Made by a program: the position numbers and the translations under genes. Positions 27,601-35,486 of a stretch of DNA of 64,000 nucleotides are shown piece by piece; positions within the stretch are counted from its first letter, which is position 1, and every line of letters starts with the position of its first letter. The DNA is from Chryseobacterium takakiae. Lineage in GTDB: Bacteria; Bacteroidota; Bacteroidia; Flavobacteriales; Weeksellaceae. The stretch spans positions 660,898 to 724,897 of the forward strand of contig NZ_FQVO01000001.1 in the NCBI RefSeq assembly GCF_900129385.1, read 5' to 3'. The notes beneath the pieces were generated by a model. It was given only the letters and a program-made list of their open reading frames with translations. It ran no database searches and was not told the DNA's origin.

Positions 27601-27878
27601 GTTTGTCCGCCCAGTGTCGGTAAAAGTGCATCCGGACGTTCTTTTCTGATAATGTGGCTTACAAACTGAAGTGAAATCGGCTCGATGTATACTTTATCTG
27701 CGATTTCAACATCCGTCATAATCGTTGCAGGGTTCGAGTTAATCAAAATTACCTTGTAGCCTTCTTCTTTTAAAGAGAGACAAGCCTGCGTTCCTGCGTA
27801 ATCAAATTCTGCCGCCTGACCGATAATAATGGGACCTGAACCGATTACTAAAATTGTTTTTATGTCGTTTCTTTTCAT
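24699..27878 (-). CDS. carB: Carbamoyl-phosphate synthase large subunit (1059 aa)
   Basis: CarB makes carbamoyl phosphate from ammonia (passed from CarA), bicarbonate and two ATP, feeding both pyrimidine and arginine synthesis. The two homologous ATP-grasp halves are visible: [18 protein letters not shown] at the N-terminus and [17 protein letters not shown] near residue 555, with [17 protein letters not shown] and [12 protein letters not shown] as the matching ATP-grasp ends. The last ~130 residues form the MGS-like allosteric domain. Length is standard. It is separated from carA by a REP-like array and a transposase gene. Confidence 0.97.
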   Translation of the reverse strand: MKRNDIKTILVIGSGPIIIGQAAEFDYAGTQACLSLKEEGYKVILINSNPATIMTDVEIADKVYIEPISLQFVSHIIRKERPDALLPTLGGQTGLNMAVELEKSGILEECKVEVLGTKLSAINRAEDRDLFRELMRELNEPVPESDIVNTVEGALKFADEIGYPVIVRPAFTMGGTGGGIASNETELKEIAELGLKHSPVTQCLIERSIAGFKEIEYEVMRDANDNAIVVCNMENIDPVGVHTGDSIVVAPSQTLSDREYQMLRNASLKIIRALGIEGGCNVQLALDPHSFNYYIIEVNPRVSRSSALASKATGYPIAKIAAKIAVGLTLDEIMNPVTGKTYACFEPALDYVVTKFPRFPFDKFETADRRLSTQMKATGEVMAIGRNFEESLQKAIRSLETGIRHIGLKTKQAEALTAEDIERRIRVCDDERLFIIGDALRKGYDWQQIVEWSKIDKFFIWKIKKLIDFEKTIAENKFNKEILLEAKRLGFADLNIAHLWEVSQREVFNFRKENGVMPVYKMVDTCAAEFESETPYFYGTYEEENESVVSDKEKIIVLGSGPIRIGQGVEFDYATVHSVWAIKEMGYEAIIINNNPETVSTDFSISDKLYFEPLTEEDVMNIIELEKPKGVVVQFGGQTAINLADKLAAHGVQILGTSLEDLDRAENRDKFEKALQEMQIPQPLGKTSTSKEEAIKIANEIGYPVLVRPSYVLGGRAMEIVYTETELAHYMENAVEASPEHPVLVDKYMVGKEVEIDAICDGETVIIPGIMEHIERAGVHSGDSIAVYPPQNISQSEIETLVDYTKRLAKGLNVIGLMNIQYVLFEGNVYVIEVNPRSSRTVPFLSKITEVPMANLATKAILGQKLKDLGYESGLVPNKEGVFVKVPVFSFSKLTKVDISLGPEMKSTGEVMGKDTTLEKALYKGLVAAGRKVPMHGSILFTVADKHKQEAADLAARFHEVGFRIWATEGTAKFFEEKGIPCKIGYKIGEESVNLIDLIQKGKVQYVVNTMTKGKQSERDGFQIRRMSVENGVPCLTSMDTVEAILKVIESMSFKMETM

Positions 27879-27898
27879 TTTTATTCTTTTATATTATT

Positions 27899-28052
27899 CC
27901 ACGGATTTCATCCGTGGCTATTGTTGTTGAACCATTTCATGGTTCTTTATTGTTTTGGGGCAGCCACGAAGTGGCTGAATCTTAATAGCCGTAGGTGAAA
28001 CCTATGGATTGAAAATTTTTTATTCCATTCGGACAACCCATGAAATGGGTTG
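27899..28052. repeat. REP-like hairpin array upstream of carB
   Basis: Five short hairpins stand in tandem: 27899-27917 (CCACGG/CCGTGG), 27929-27945, 27961-27977, 27989-28007 and 28034-28052 (CAACCCAT/ATGGGTTG). They have 3-7-nt loops such as GAA, TGAAA or ATTTCAT. They lie directly at the 3' end of the IS200-like transposase gene, as expected for REP sequences next to a RAYT. Confidence 0.85.
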
Positions 28053-28060
28053 AACATAAT

Positions 28061-28507
28061 TCACCAAAGATATTTTTCATCAAATTCAACTCCATGAAAT
28101 TTTAGCAAGTTTTTATATTCATCCTCAAAAGATTCAGTTTTATGATGCTCTTTTTGATTTTTAATATAATTGATAATCATATCTTTTTCTATTTCAGAGT
28201 AAGTGAAAGCTCCGTAACCACTTTGCCATTCTTCAAAGTCGGGAAATAATCCGCTTTGCTTTATCCATAAATTGCTTGAAACCTTTATATCTTTTACAAA
28301 ACTGCTTAATGAAACTGATGGATGCAGATCTGTAAATAAATGAATATGATCCGGCATTCCATTAATTCTATAAAGTTTACAGTTCTTATTTTTAACAATT
28401 CCCCAAATGTATTTATATAATTCATCCTCATGCTCAATATTTAACACAGGTTTTCTGTGTTTTGTGCTAAATACAATCTGATAATATATCTGGCGAAATG
28501 TTGACAT
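28061..28507 (-). CDS. IS200/REP-associated Y1 transposase (148 aa)
   Basis: This is a single-domain HUH tyrosine transposase. The His-hydrophobic-His motif is in MPDHIHLF (about residues 52-56). The helix carrying the nucleophile Tyr is SEIEKDMIINYIKNQKEHH. The N-terminus FRQIYYQIVFSTKHRKP is typical of the IS200/TnpA_REP group. It occupies the space between carA and carB, starting 4 bp after the carA stop, and is bordered by REP-like hairpins. A decayed relative lies at 49045-49221. It appears intact. Confidence 0.93.
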   Translation of the reverse strand: MSTFRQIYYQIVFSTKHRKPVLNIEHEDELYKYIWGIVKNKNCKLYRINGMPDHIHLFTDLHPSVSLSSFVKDIKVSSNLWIKQSGLFPDFEEWQSGYGAFTYSEIEKDMIINYIKNQKEHHKTESFEDEYKNLLKFHGVEFDEKYLW

Positions 28508-28511
28508 TGTT

Positions 28512-29588
28512 TTATTTATTCTTAAAATCTTCCATTAACTGGATAAAATCATCGAATAAATAATTCGCGTCTTCAGGACCCGGACTAGCTTCCGGGTGAT
28601 ATTGTACAGAAAAACAAGGGTGAATTTTGTGTTTCAGGCCTTCGTTGGTTCTGTCGTTCAATGCGATGTGTGTTTCAATTAAATCTGTATTTTTCAAACT
28701 TTCCTGATCTACCGCGTAACCGTGATTTTGGGAAGTAATGGCCACTTTGTTTTTCTCCAAATCCAGCACCGGATGGTTTCCTCCTCTGTGTCCGAATTTT
28801 AGTTTGAATGTTTTTGCACCGCAAGCCAGACCGATCAACTGGTGTCCTAAGCAGATTCCGAAAATCGGAACTTTTCCTAATATTCCTCTGATCATTTCTA
28901 AAGCCTGTTGGTTATCCTCAGGATCTCCGGGACCGTTGGATAACATAACGCCATCCGGATTCATCAGTAAAATTTCTTCTGCCGTTACATCTTGTGAAAC
29001 TACCGTGATGTCACAGTTTCTTTGAGATAATTCTCTGATAATTCCTAATTTAGAACCAAAATCTACCAACACCACTTTGAAACCTCTTCCGGGATTTGCA
29101 TACGGTGTTTTTGTAGAAACCTGCTCTACCTGATTGGTTGGAAAGCTGGTTGATTTTAATTCTGAAACCACTGTGCTTTCATCGGCATCAGCGCTTACGA
29201 TTTTTCCTTTCACCACACCATGATTACGAAGAATTCTTGTCAGTCTTCTGGTGTCGATTCCTGAGATCCCGGAAAGATTTTTCTTTTTAAATAATTCATC
29301 TAAAGTAATCTGAGTACGAAAGTTAGATGGCAGATCACAAAGTTCCTTTACAATAAGCCCTTTGATCGCCGGTTCTATACTCTCATAATCATCTCTATTA
29401 ATCCCATAGTTTCCGATTAATGGATAGGTCATACACACAATCTGACCGCAATAAGACGGGTCAGAGATCAGTTCCTGATACCCTGTCATTCCGGTATTGA
29501 AAACCACTTCTCCTGCCGTTTCCAATTCTGCTCCGAAACCTTCTCCATGAAACACTTCACCGGACTCCAGTATTAATTTTTTCTTCAT
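28512..29588 (-). CDS. carA: Carbamoyl-phosphate synthase small subunit (358 aa)
   Basis: CarA hydrolyses glutamine to give ammonia for CarB. The N-terminal CarA domain has ESGEVFHGEGFGAE and FNTGMTGYQE. The C-terminal class I glutamine amidotransferase domain has FGICLGHQ with the nucleophile Cys, and the His/Glu of VQYHPEASPGP. Length is normal. It would form an operon with carB if transcription passes through the intervening transposase and hairpins. Confidence 0.97.
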   Translation of the reverse strand: MKKKLILESGEVFHGEGFGAELETAGEVVFNTGMTGYQELISDPSYCGQIVCMTYPLIGNYGINRDDYESIEPAIKGLIVKELCDLPSNFRTQITLDELFKKKNLSGISGIDTRRLTRILRNHGVVKGKIVSADADESTVVSELKSTSFPTNQVEQVSTKTPYANPGRGFKVVLVDFGSKLGIIRELSQRNCDITVVSQDVTAEEILLMNPDGVMLSNGPGDPEDNQQALEMIRGILGKVPIFGICLGHQLIGLACGAKTFKLKFGHRGGNHPVLDLEKNKVAITSQNHGYAVDQESLKNTDLIETHIALNDRTNEGLKHKIHPCFSVQYHPEASPGPEDANYLFDDFIQLMEDFKNK

Positions 29589-29640
29589 TTTAAACTTTTA
29601 TCTCTTATTATTTTATTTCTACTCTATTTGGCCACCCCGT

Positions 29641-29915
29641 CAAAAATTCTTTGAATTTTTGCCACCCCTCCAGAGGAGGGGAATTTAACATGGCTATTAA
29701 TAGGTCGCCCTTTCAGGGCTCGGATTGTTATTCCTTTTTTTATTCCACGGGTTGCACGCGGCCCTGGTTATCCTGTTTTTATATTTACATGGGTTTCACC
29801 CATGGCTATTATAGGTCGCCCCTTCGGAGCTCGGATTATTATTCCTTTTTTTATTCCACGGGCTTTACCCGTGGTTACTAACATGTAGCCCTTTCGGGGC
29901 CTACTAAACTTCTTA
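29641..29915. repeat. REP-like hairpin array between carA and pyrB
   Basis: The 355-bp gap holds no gene. It carries a series of short inverted repeats: 29641-29661, 29665-29681 (CCCCTC/GAGGGG), about 29788-29804 (ATGGGT/ACCCAT), 29856-29874 (CCACGGG/CCCGTGG), and several CCC-TTC-GGG-type mini-hairpins. The phrases TATTA.AGGTCGCCC and CGGATT.TTATTCC recur, so the array is built from repeated units. Confidence 0.85.
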
Positions 29916-29943
29916 CTTCTTACTTCTTACTGTTACCTAGCTC

Positions 29944-30834
29944 TTATTTAAAGGTATACCCTTGTTTTTCCAGAGCTTCTTTTAAAATGGCCATTCTGGC
30001 GAAGACACCATTCTGCATTTGCTTGAAAACCCTTGAACGTTCACATTCTACAAGGTCGGTATCAATTTCAACACCTCTGTTGATCGGAGCCGGATGCATG
30101 ATAATGGCTTCTTTTTTCATGGCTCTTTCCCTTTCCTTCGTCAAACCGTATTTTCTATGGTATTCAGATGCGGAGAAGCTCATTTTGGCATCATGTCTTT
30201 CGTGTTGGATTCTTAATAACATTAAAACATCCACCTCTTTAATTAATTCATCAACATTTAAGTAAGTTCCGTTGATTAAGGCCCCTTCATCAAACCATTG
30301 TTCAGGTCCCGAGAAGTAGACCTTTGCGCCAAGTTTTCTCAATGCTTCAGCGTTTGAGTTAGCCACTCTGCTGTGTTTTACGTCTCCTACAATTCCCACT
30401 TTCAAGCCTTCAAATTTTCCGAATTCCTGATAGATCGTCATTAAATCAAGCATACATTGAGAAGGATGGTTTCCTGTTCCGTCTCCTCCGTTGATTACAG
30501 GAATTTTTATATTTTTTAATTCATCAAAATATCTGTCTTTTTTATCTCTGATAACCACGAGATTTACGCCCAAACTTTCAATTGTTTTCACTGTATCATA
30601 CAAACTTTCTCCTTTGTTTACCGAACTGTTTGAAGCATCAAAAGGTACTACCTGCAAGCCTAATTTTCTTTCTGCAATATCAAAACTTGTTTTTGTTCTG
30701 GTACTGTCTTCAAAAAAAAGATTCGAGCAGAAAACTTCCCCTTCAATTTTAGCGGTTTTTCCATTGGCAAAAGCTAAGGCTTCTGTTACTATACTGTTGA
30801 TTCTCTCGGTGCTTAGTTCTGTAATCGTAAACAT
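29944..30834 (-). CDS. pyrB: Aspartate carbamoyltransferase catalytic subunit (296 aa)
   Basis: PyrB condenses carbamoyl phosphate with aspartate in pyrimidine synthesis. The carbamoyl-phosphate loop STRTKTSFD, the catalytic HPSQ region and the aspartate-loop signature HPAPINRG are present. There is no sign of a pyrI regulatory subunit beside it. It is the first gene of a minus-strand group with carA and carB, preceded by a promoter and an attenuator-like terminator in its leader. Confidence 0.96.
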   Translation of the reverse strand: MFTITELSTERINSIVTEALAFANGKTAKIEGEVFCSNLFFEDSTRTKTSFDIAERKLGLQVVPFDASNSSVNKGESLYDTVKTIESLGVNLVVIRDKKDRYFDELKNIKIPVINGGDGTGNHPSQCMLDLMTIYQEFGKFEGLKVGIVGDVKHSRVANSNAEALRKLGAKVYFSGPEQWFDEGALINGTYLNVDELIKEVDVLMLLRIQHERHDAKMSFSASEYHRKYGLTKERERAMKKEAIIMHPAPINRGVEIDTDLVECERSRVFKQMQNGVFARMAILKEALEKQGYTFK

Positions 30835-30852
30835 AATATTTCAATTTTTTAC

Positions 30853-30881
30853 AAAAAAAAAGCGAAGAAAATATCTTCGCT
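30853..30881 (-). promoter_or_regulatory. Attenuator-like terminator in the pyrB leader
   Basis: On the minus strand AGCGAAGA and TCTTCGCT form an 8-bp stem with a 5-nt loop, followed by eight T residues, ending 18 bp before the pyrB start. No gene upstream on that strand needs a terminator. A second hairpin, GGGCG-CTAT-CGCCC, lies earlier in the leader at 30904-30917 and could compete with or precede it. This fits transcription attenuation. Confidence 0.75.
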
Positions 30882-30958
30882 CAAAATAAATAAATATTGT
30901 AAAGGGCGCTATCGCCCGGTAATTCCAATGATATAAATACTGTGTTATTCATTAGGTG

Positions 30959-30990
30959 CAAAGGTACAATATTTTTATAAATTGGCAAAA
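30959..30990 (-). promoter_or_regulatory. Promoter of pyrB (Bacteroidetes type)
   Basis: On the minus strand TTTTG at the -33 position is separated by 19 bp from TACCTTTG, an exact match to the TAnnTTTG -7 consensus of Flavobacteriia. Transcription would start near 30952 and give a ~118-nt leader containing both hairpins. Confidence 0.75.
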
Positions 30991-31080
30991 TAAAATTTGA
31001 AAATCTTAAAATACCACGATTTGTAAAATATTTTTCATTTATAAATTACTATTTTTGTTACCCTACAACGTTTATAAGAT

Positions 31081-31542
31081 ATGGACTTAAAAGATAAAAT
31101 GATTCTCAGTATTATTCAGGAAGACTCAACCTATTCCGTAAAAGAAATTTCGGAAAAAATAGGTCTTACTTTTACTCCGACATATGAACGTATCAAACAG
31201 TTGGAGAAACAGGGAATCATTGAAAAATATGTAGGCCTTTTAAACCGTGAAAAACTGGGTTTAAATATTGTCGTTTACTGCAACGTAAGACTGAAAGAAC
31301 AATCCAAAAAGGTATTGGAAACTTTCGAGAAGAACATTATGCAATATGACGAAGTTCAGGAAATCACAAGCCTTTCGGGCGAATATGACTATATGCTGAA
31401 AATTATTGCCAAAGACATCAATTCTTACAATGATTTTACGGTTAACGTGATTTCCAATATTCCTAACATCGGGCAATATCATAGTTCTATCGTGCTTCAT
31501 GAGGTGAAGAAGTCTACAAAGTTTAAGATTGATCTGGATTAA
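31081..31542 (+). CDS. Lrp/AsnC-family transcriptional regulator (153 aa)
   Basis: An N-terminal winged HTH (about 1-60; MILSIIQEDSTYSVKEISEKIGLTFTPTYERIKQLEKQGII) is followed by a RAM ligand-binding domain (about 70-145) ending with IVLHEVKKSTKF. Lrp proteins sense amino acids and bind DNA as octamers. It sits between pyrB and the arginine genes, divergent from pyrB, so it could respond to an amino acid of this pathway; no target is proven. A TATTTTTG box at 31051-31058 may be its -7 element. Confidence 0.93.
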   Translation: MDLKDKMILSIIQEDSTYSVKEISEKIGLTFTPTYERIKQLEKQGIIEKYVGLLNREKLGLNIVVYCNVRLKEQSKKVLETFEKNIMQYDEVQEITSLSGEYDYMLKIIAKDINSYNDFTVNVISNIPNIGQYHSSIVLHEVKKSTKFKIDLD

Positions 31543-31551
31543 AATTAAATT

Positions 31552-31683
31552 GAACCATTAAGGTTTTATTTAAGGAGTTAAGAATATTTAAGATTCGAAA
31601 GCGAATAATAAAACAACAATTAATAATCTATAGATTTTTCTTAATTAAGCTTAATTTCTTAATAGAAATCTTAATGGTTTAAA
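31552..31683. repeat. Long imperfect palindrome between convergent genes
   Basis: The left arm (AACCATTAAGGTTTTATTTAAG...) and the right arm (...CTTAATAGAAATCTTAATGGTT) are imperfect inverted copies spanning about 130 bp. It sits exactly between the Lrp and argH stop codons. It looks like a MITE-like or REP-like element and may double as a terminator. Confidence 0.7.
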
Positions 31684-31689
31684 ATAAAA

Positions 31690-32994
31690 TCAACCCAATA
31701 ATTTATTTTTCAGTTTATTAAACTGATATTCTATCTTATCCAGACACAGATTTCCGATACTTCCCTGATGCGTATGATCCAGGTTTTTGATTTTAAACTC
31801 GAACCCGCCTTTTTCAATCTCCTGCCCTACCTTTATATATGCATCACGAAATGAGCTTCCGTTTTTTACTTCTTCATTAATCTTTTCTACGCTGAAAAGA
31901 TATTTATACTTTTCAGCCTCCAAAATTCCATCTTTCACCTGAATATTGGGTAAAGTGTAATTTAAAATTTCAAGACATTCTTTTAGGGAGTCAATCGCCG
32001 GAAAAAGGATTTCTTTCGTCAACTGCATGTCCCGATGGTAGCCTGAAGGAAGATTGTTCGTCAACAAAATAAACTCATTCGGTAGCGACTGAATTCTGTT
32101 GCACCGTGCACGGACCAGCTCAAAAATATCGGGATTTTTTTTATGAGGCATAATGCTGCTTCCCGTGGTAAATTCTTTTGGAAAACTGATAAAATCAAAG
32201 TTCTGACTTAAATAAAGGCAAACATCGTATGAAAACTTTCCTAAAGTTCCTGCCAAAGTCGCCATAGCCATCGACAATATTTTTTCTGATTTTCCACGCG
32301 TCATCTGGGCATATACCGAATTATAATTCATCGACTGAAAGCCTAAATTGTACGTTGTGCTTTCACGGTCTATCGGGAAAGAAGAACCGTACCCTGCCGC
32401 CGAACCCAGTGGATTTTTATTAATGGTGTTTTTCACAGAAAGCAACATTTCCATATCATCCAATAATGCTTCTGCATACGCTCCAAACCACAGTCCGAAC
32501 GATGATGGCATCGCAATCTGCAGATGTGTATATCCCGGAAGCAGGACGTTTTTATGCTGTTCCGCCAATTTAATTAATATCTGAAAGAATTCGTCTGTTA
32601 ATGCTGTAATGTCACGGATTTCATCTAATAAATACAATTTGATATCCAGTAAAACCTGATCGTTTCTTGAACGCGCCGTGTGAATTTTCTTTCCTGTGTC
32701 TCCTAATTTTTCAATTAAGATAGATTCAATTTGCGAATGAATGTCCTCAGCATTTTTATCTATTGTAAAAGTTCCATCTTCAATATCCTGTAAAATCAAA
32801 GCCAGAACGAAAAGCATTTTTTCAGATTCTTCTTTTGTAATGATACCTGTTTCTGCCAGCATGATGCAATGCGCAACTGAGCCTTTCACATCGTATTTCG
32901 CCAACCGTTCATCAAAGTCAAGATCTTTCCCGACTGTAAATTTATTAACTAATATGTTGGTGGCATTATCGTCTTTTTGCCATATTTTTTTCAT
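31690..32994 (-). CDS. argH: Argininosuccinate lyase (434 aa)
   Basis: ArgH makes arginine and fumarate in the last step of the pathway. Fumarase/aspartase-superfamily signatures are clear: HTARSRNDQV, PGYTHLQIAMP, and the flexible catalytic loop GSSIMPHKKNPD. The protein lacks the usual second half of the C-terminal region but is within the family range. It is the distal gene of the minus-strand arginine group, separated from argE by a 432-bp spacer with a repeat element. Confidence 0.96.
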   Translation of the reverse strand: MKKIWQKDDNATNILVNKFTVGKDLDFDERLAKYDVKGSVAHCIMLAETGIITKEESEKMLFVLALILQDIEDGTFTIDKNAEDIHSQIESILIEKLGDTGKKIHTARSRNDQVLLDIKLYLLDEIRDITALTDEFFQILIKLAEQHKNVLLPGYTHLQIAMPSSFGLWFGAYAEALLDDMEMLLSVKNTINKNPLGSAAGYGSSFPIDRESTTYNLGFQSMNYNSVYAQMTRGKSEKILSMAMATLAGTLGKFSYDVCLYLSQNFDFISFPKEFTTGSSIMPHKKNPDIFELVRARCNRIQSLPNEFILLTNNLPSGYHRDMQLTKEILFPAIDSLKECLEILNYTLPNIQVKDGILEAEKYKYLFSVEKINEEVKNGSSFRDAYIKVGQEIEKGGFEFKIKNLDHTHQGSIGNLCLDKIEYQFNKLKNKLLG

Positions 32995-33164
32995 AAAATT
33001 TCTTTTTTTGATGGAAGATGGAAGTTGGGTGACGGATGTTTATAACCAACTTTTGTATCTTCCTTTATTAATTGATTTTGTCATTCCGACGAAGAATAAA
33101 TCTCTTTTGAAAATATTAAAGATTCTTATGGACTTCGTAGCTTTGAGAATAACAAAACTGTTTT

Positions 33165-33395
33165 TTTTTGTATTATTTTCTTTTGTCTTGAAACAAAAGA
33201 AACAAAAATTCAAGACTGGAAACTTTCACTAAAAAATATTTTTATTCTCTAAAAATCCCAAAACTCGTGCGAATTGAATATTCGTTCTTCGATTTGATAT
33301 TTCCGTCGCTCTCAAACAGTGGGATTTTCTTAACGTTCATAAAATTATTTTTCTTAACGCTCCATTTTCCTAGGTCGATATTTTTATGCTTCATA
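33165..33395. repeat. Diverged single copy of the arginine-locus repeat
   Basis: The spacer between argE and argH carries one copy of the unit that is tandemly repeated at 37804-38890. Shared strings include TTTGTCTTGAAACAAAAGAA, CAAACAGTGGGA, and TTAACGCTCCATTTTCC. It lacks the argC-like tail. I see no gene in 32995-33426. Confidence 0.85.
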
Positions 33396-33426
33396 AACTT
33401 CCATCATCCCTCTTCCAACTTCCAGC

Positions 33427-34509
33427 TTACAAAATCTTTTCTAAAATCTTGATATAAATCTCAATTCCTTCTGCGATTTCTTCAATGAAAATAAATTCAT
33501 CCGCTGTGTGAGAGCGCCTGCTGTCGCCGGGACCGAGCTTTACGGAAGTGCAGGGAATGATTGCCTGATCAGATGATGTTGGGGAACCGTACGTTGTCCT
33601 CTCAATTTCCAAACCTGCTTTTACAAAAGGATGATCCATTTCAATTTTTGAAGAATTCAGCCTGAAAGATCTTGCCGTTAAAGTAGATTTCATCTGAGAT
33701 TGTATGATTTCAAATGCTTCTTTATTAGAATATTCGTCTGTAACTCTTACATCCAAAGTGAAAGTACAGGATTCCGGAACGACATTATGCTGAACTCCTG
33801 CGTGAATTCCTGACAAGGTAATTTTAACTTCGCCCAAATAATCCGAAACTTTTGGAAATTTGAAATTTAAAATATTCTGCAAATCTTCCATGCATTTCAC
33901 AATCGAATTATTATCGTTCGGATGAGCGGCGTGAGAAGGAGTGCCTTTCATTTCACCGTCAATTACCAAAAGTCCTTTTTCTGCAATCGCCAGATTCATC
34001 TGCGTGGGTTCTCCTACAATGGCGAGTTCAATATTCGGTAATTGGGGGAAAAGCGCTTCAATACCGTCAAAACCTGAAATCTCCTCCTCTGCCGTCAAAG
34101 CAATAACTAAATTATATTGTAAATTTTCTTTTTCATAAAAATGTAAAAAAACCTGCGCCATCGAAACCAATGAGGCTCCCGCATCATTACTTCCCAATCC
34201 GAATAATTTTCCGTCTTTTTCAATCGGAACAAACGGATCCAAAGTATACGCTTTGTTGGGTTTTACGGTATCGTGATGCGTATTCAGCAGAATTGACGGT
34301 TTGAAAACATCAAAATGTTTATTCACCGCCCAGATGTTGTTTTTAAAACGCTTGGCTGGAATCTGATGTTGGCTAAAAAAATTTTCAATTTCCACAGATG
34401 TATTAAATTCATCTTTGCTGAATGACGGAATTTCAATCAGTTTTTTCAGTAATTCTACTGCGTTGTCAAGTAATTCTTGTTTGCTATAAAGAGATTTCAG
34501 TTCCTGCAT
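33427..34509 (-). CDS. argE: M20 acyl-amino-acid deacylase of the arginine pathway (360 aa)
   Basis: This zinc metallohydrolase of the M20/ArgE/DapE family shows metal ligands in LLNTHHDTVKP (His), GSNDAGASL (Asp), the EEE of LTAEEEISG, EPTQ (Glu), and the late His in SRRSHTADEF. With an N-acyl-ornithine carbamoyltransferase in the same operon, its substrate is more likely N-acetyl- or N-succinyl-citrulline than acetylornithine. Overlaps argB by 26 bp, which suggests coupling. Confidence 0.88.
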   Translation of the reverse strand: MQELKSLYSKQELLDNAVELLKKLIEIPSFSKDEFNTSVEIENFFSQHQIPAKRFKNNIWAVNKHFDVFKPSILLNTHHDTVKPNKAYTLDPFVPIEKDGKLFGLGSNDAGASLVSMAQVFLHFYEKENLQYNLVIALTAEEEISGFDGIEALFPQLPNIELAIVGEPTQMNLAIAEKGLLVIDGEMKGTPSHAAHPNDNNSIVKCMEDLQNILNFKFPKVSDYLGEVKITLSGIHAGVQHNVVPESCTFTLDVRVTDEYSNKEAFEIIQSQMKSTLTARSFRLNSSKIEMDHPFVKAGLEIERTTYGSPTSSDQAIIPCTSVKLGPGDSRRSHTADEFIFIEEIAEGIEIYIKILEKIL

Positions 34510-35278
34510 GATGGTTTTCTATATGGTTTTTCAGTTCGGTTTCTTTTATTAGAAAGACTTTGCTTACATTATTTTTTGCTGCACCCAAAGCATTTTCAAG
34601 CTTAGGAAGAATTCCTTTATGCAATTTTCCTTCATTTTTCAGGGTTGAAAATTCTTCTTCTGACATGGTTTTCAGCACAGATTCCGGATTATTAATATCT
34701 TTTAAAACCCCCTGTTTATCGAAACAATACAACAATTCGACATCATATTTCAGCGATAAAGCCTGGGCAATAACAGAAGCAATTGTATCTGCATTGGTAT
34801 TGAAAAGATGTCCTTTTTTATCATGAGTAATTGCAGAAAATACAGGTACTAATTCCAGTTTAAGCAATTTTGAAATCAGTTTTTTATTGACACTTTTTTC
34901 AGTGATATCTCCCACAAATCCGAAATCTATTTCAGCGTGCTCTCTTTTTTTAGCTTTAATTAAATTTGCATCTGCTCCGGAAAATCCAATAGCTTTGCAC
35001 TTTTTCTGTTGAAGCTTAGCCACAATATTTTTGTTAATTCCTCCTGCATAGACCATCGCTACAATATCTAGGGTTTCCTTATCCGTAATTCTTCGTCCAT
35101 TCACCAGCTTTTGTTCAATTCCAAGCTTATCCGCTAAAGTGGTTGCTAATTTTCCTCCGCCATGAACAAGGATTTTCTTTTCCTGAATTTCAGCAAACTG
35201 CTCTAAGAATTGTTCTAATAATTCTTCGTCATCAATTAATGCACCGCCAATTTTTATGATGTATAATTTTTCTTTCAT
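34484..35278 (-). CDS. argB: N-acetylglutamate kinase family (264 aa)
   Basis: The amino-acid kinase fold shows the N-terminal Lys/Gly motif LYIIKIGGALID, then KILVHGGGKLATTL and the ADANLIKAKK region. It phosphorylates N-acyl-glutamate, the second step of the pathway. ATG 35278 is preferred because the conserved fold begins immediately; 35287 and the 35314 start of the longer frame add poorly conserved residues. The 3' end overlaps argE by 26 bp. A hairpin array separates it from argF'. Confidence 0.92.
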   Translation of the reverse strand: MKEKLYIIKIGGALIDDEELLEQFLEQFAEIQEKKILVHGGGKLATTLADKLGIEQKLVNGRRITDKETLDIVAMVYAGGINKNIVAKLQQKKCKAIGFSGADANLIKAKKREHAEIDFGFVGDITEKSVNKKLISKLLKLELVPVFSAITHDKKGHLFNTNADTIASVIAQALSLKYDVELLYCFDKQGVLKDINNPESVLKTMSEEEFSTLKNEGKLHKGILPKLENALGAAKNNVSKVFLIKETELKNHIENHHAGTEISL

Positions 35279-35331
35279 TATATACATTTTTACGGTAATG
35301 GGATTTACCTCCAATTTATTTATTTGTTGAT

Positions 35332-35419
35332 CGGATTGACATCCGCTCTGTGTTTTGTCGTATCTCTTTTTATTAATCGGATTGGCATCCGATTCTAGTT
35401 TAGGCCGTCCCTTCGGGAC
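35332..35419. repeat. REP-like hairpin array between argB and argF'
   Basis: Three hairpins: 35332-35345 (CGGAT/ATCCG), 35376-35393 (ATCGGAT/ATCCGAT) and 35407-35419 (GTCCC/GGGAC). They resemble units in the arrays near carA and argG. Confidence 0.8.
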
Positions 35420-35449
35420 TTTATCTTTATATTAGACATTTAGAATGTA

Positions 35450-35480
35450 AACCTCACAGGTTTTTGAAACCTGTGAGGTT
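35450..35480. terminator. Terminator-like hairpin downstream of argF'
   Basis: AACCTCACAGG and CCTGTGAGGTT form an 11-bp stem with an A/T loop, 6 bp after the argF' stop. The same hairpin occurs after carB (24641-24671). If it terminates, argB-argE-argH would need partial read-through or their own promoter. Confidence 0.75.
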
Positions 35481-35486
35481 TGGGTT

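Noticed and set aside
29651..29881. 76-codon plus-strand ORF between carA and pyrB
   Set aside because: It runs through the hairpin array and its residues merely repeat the array units.
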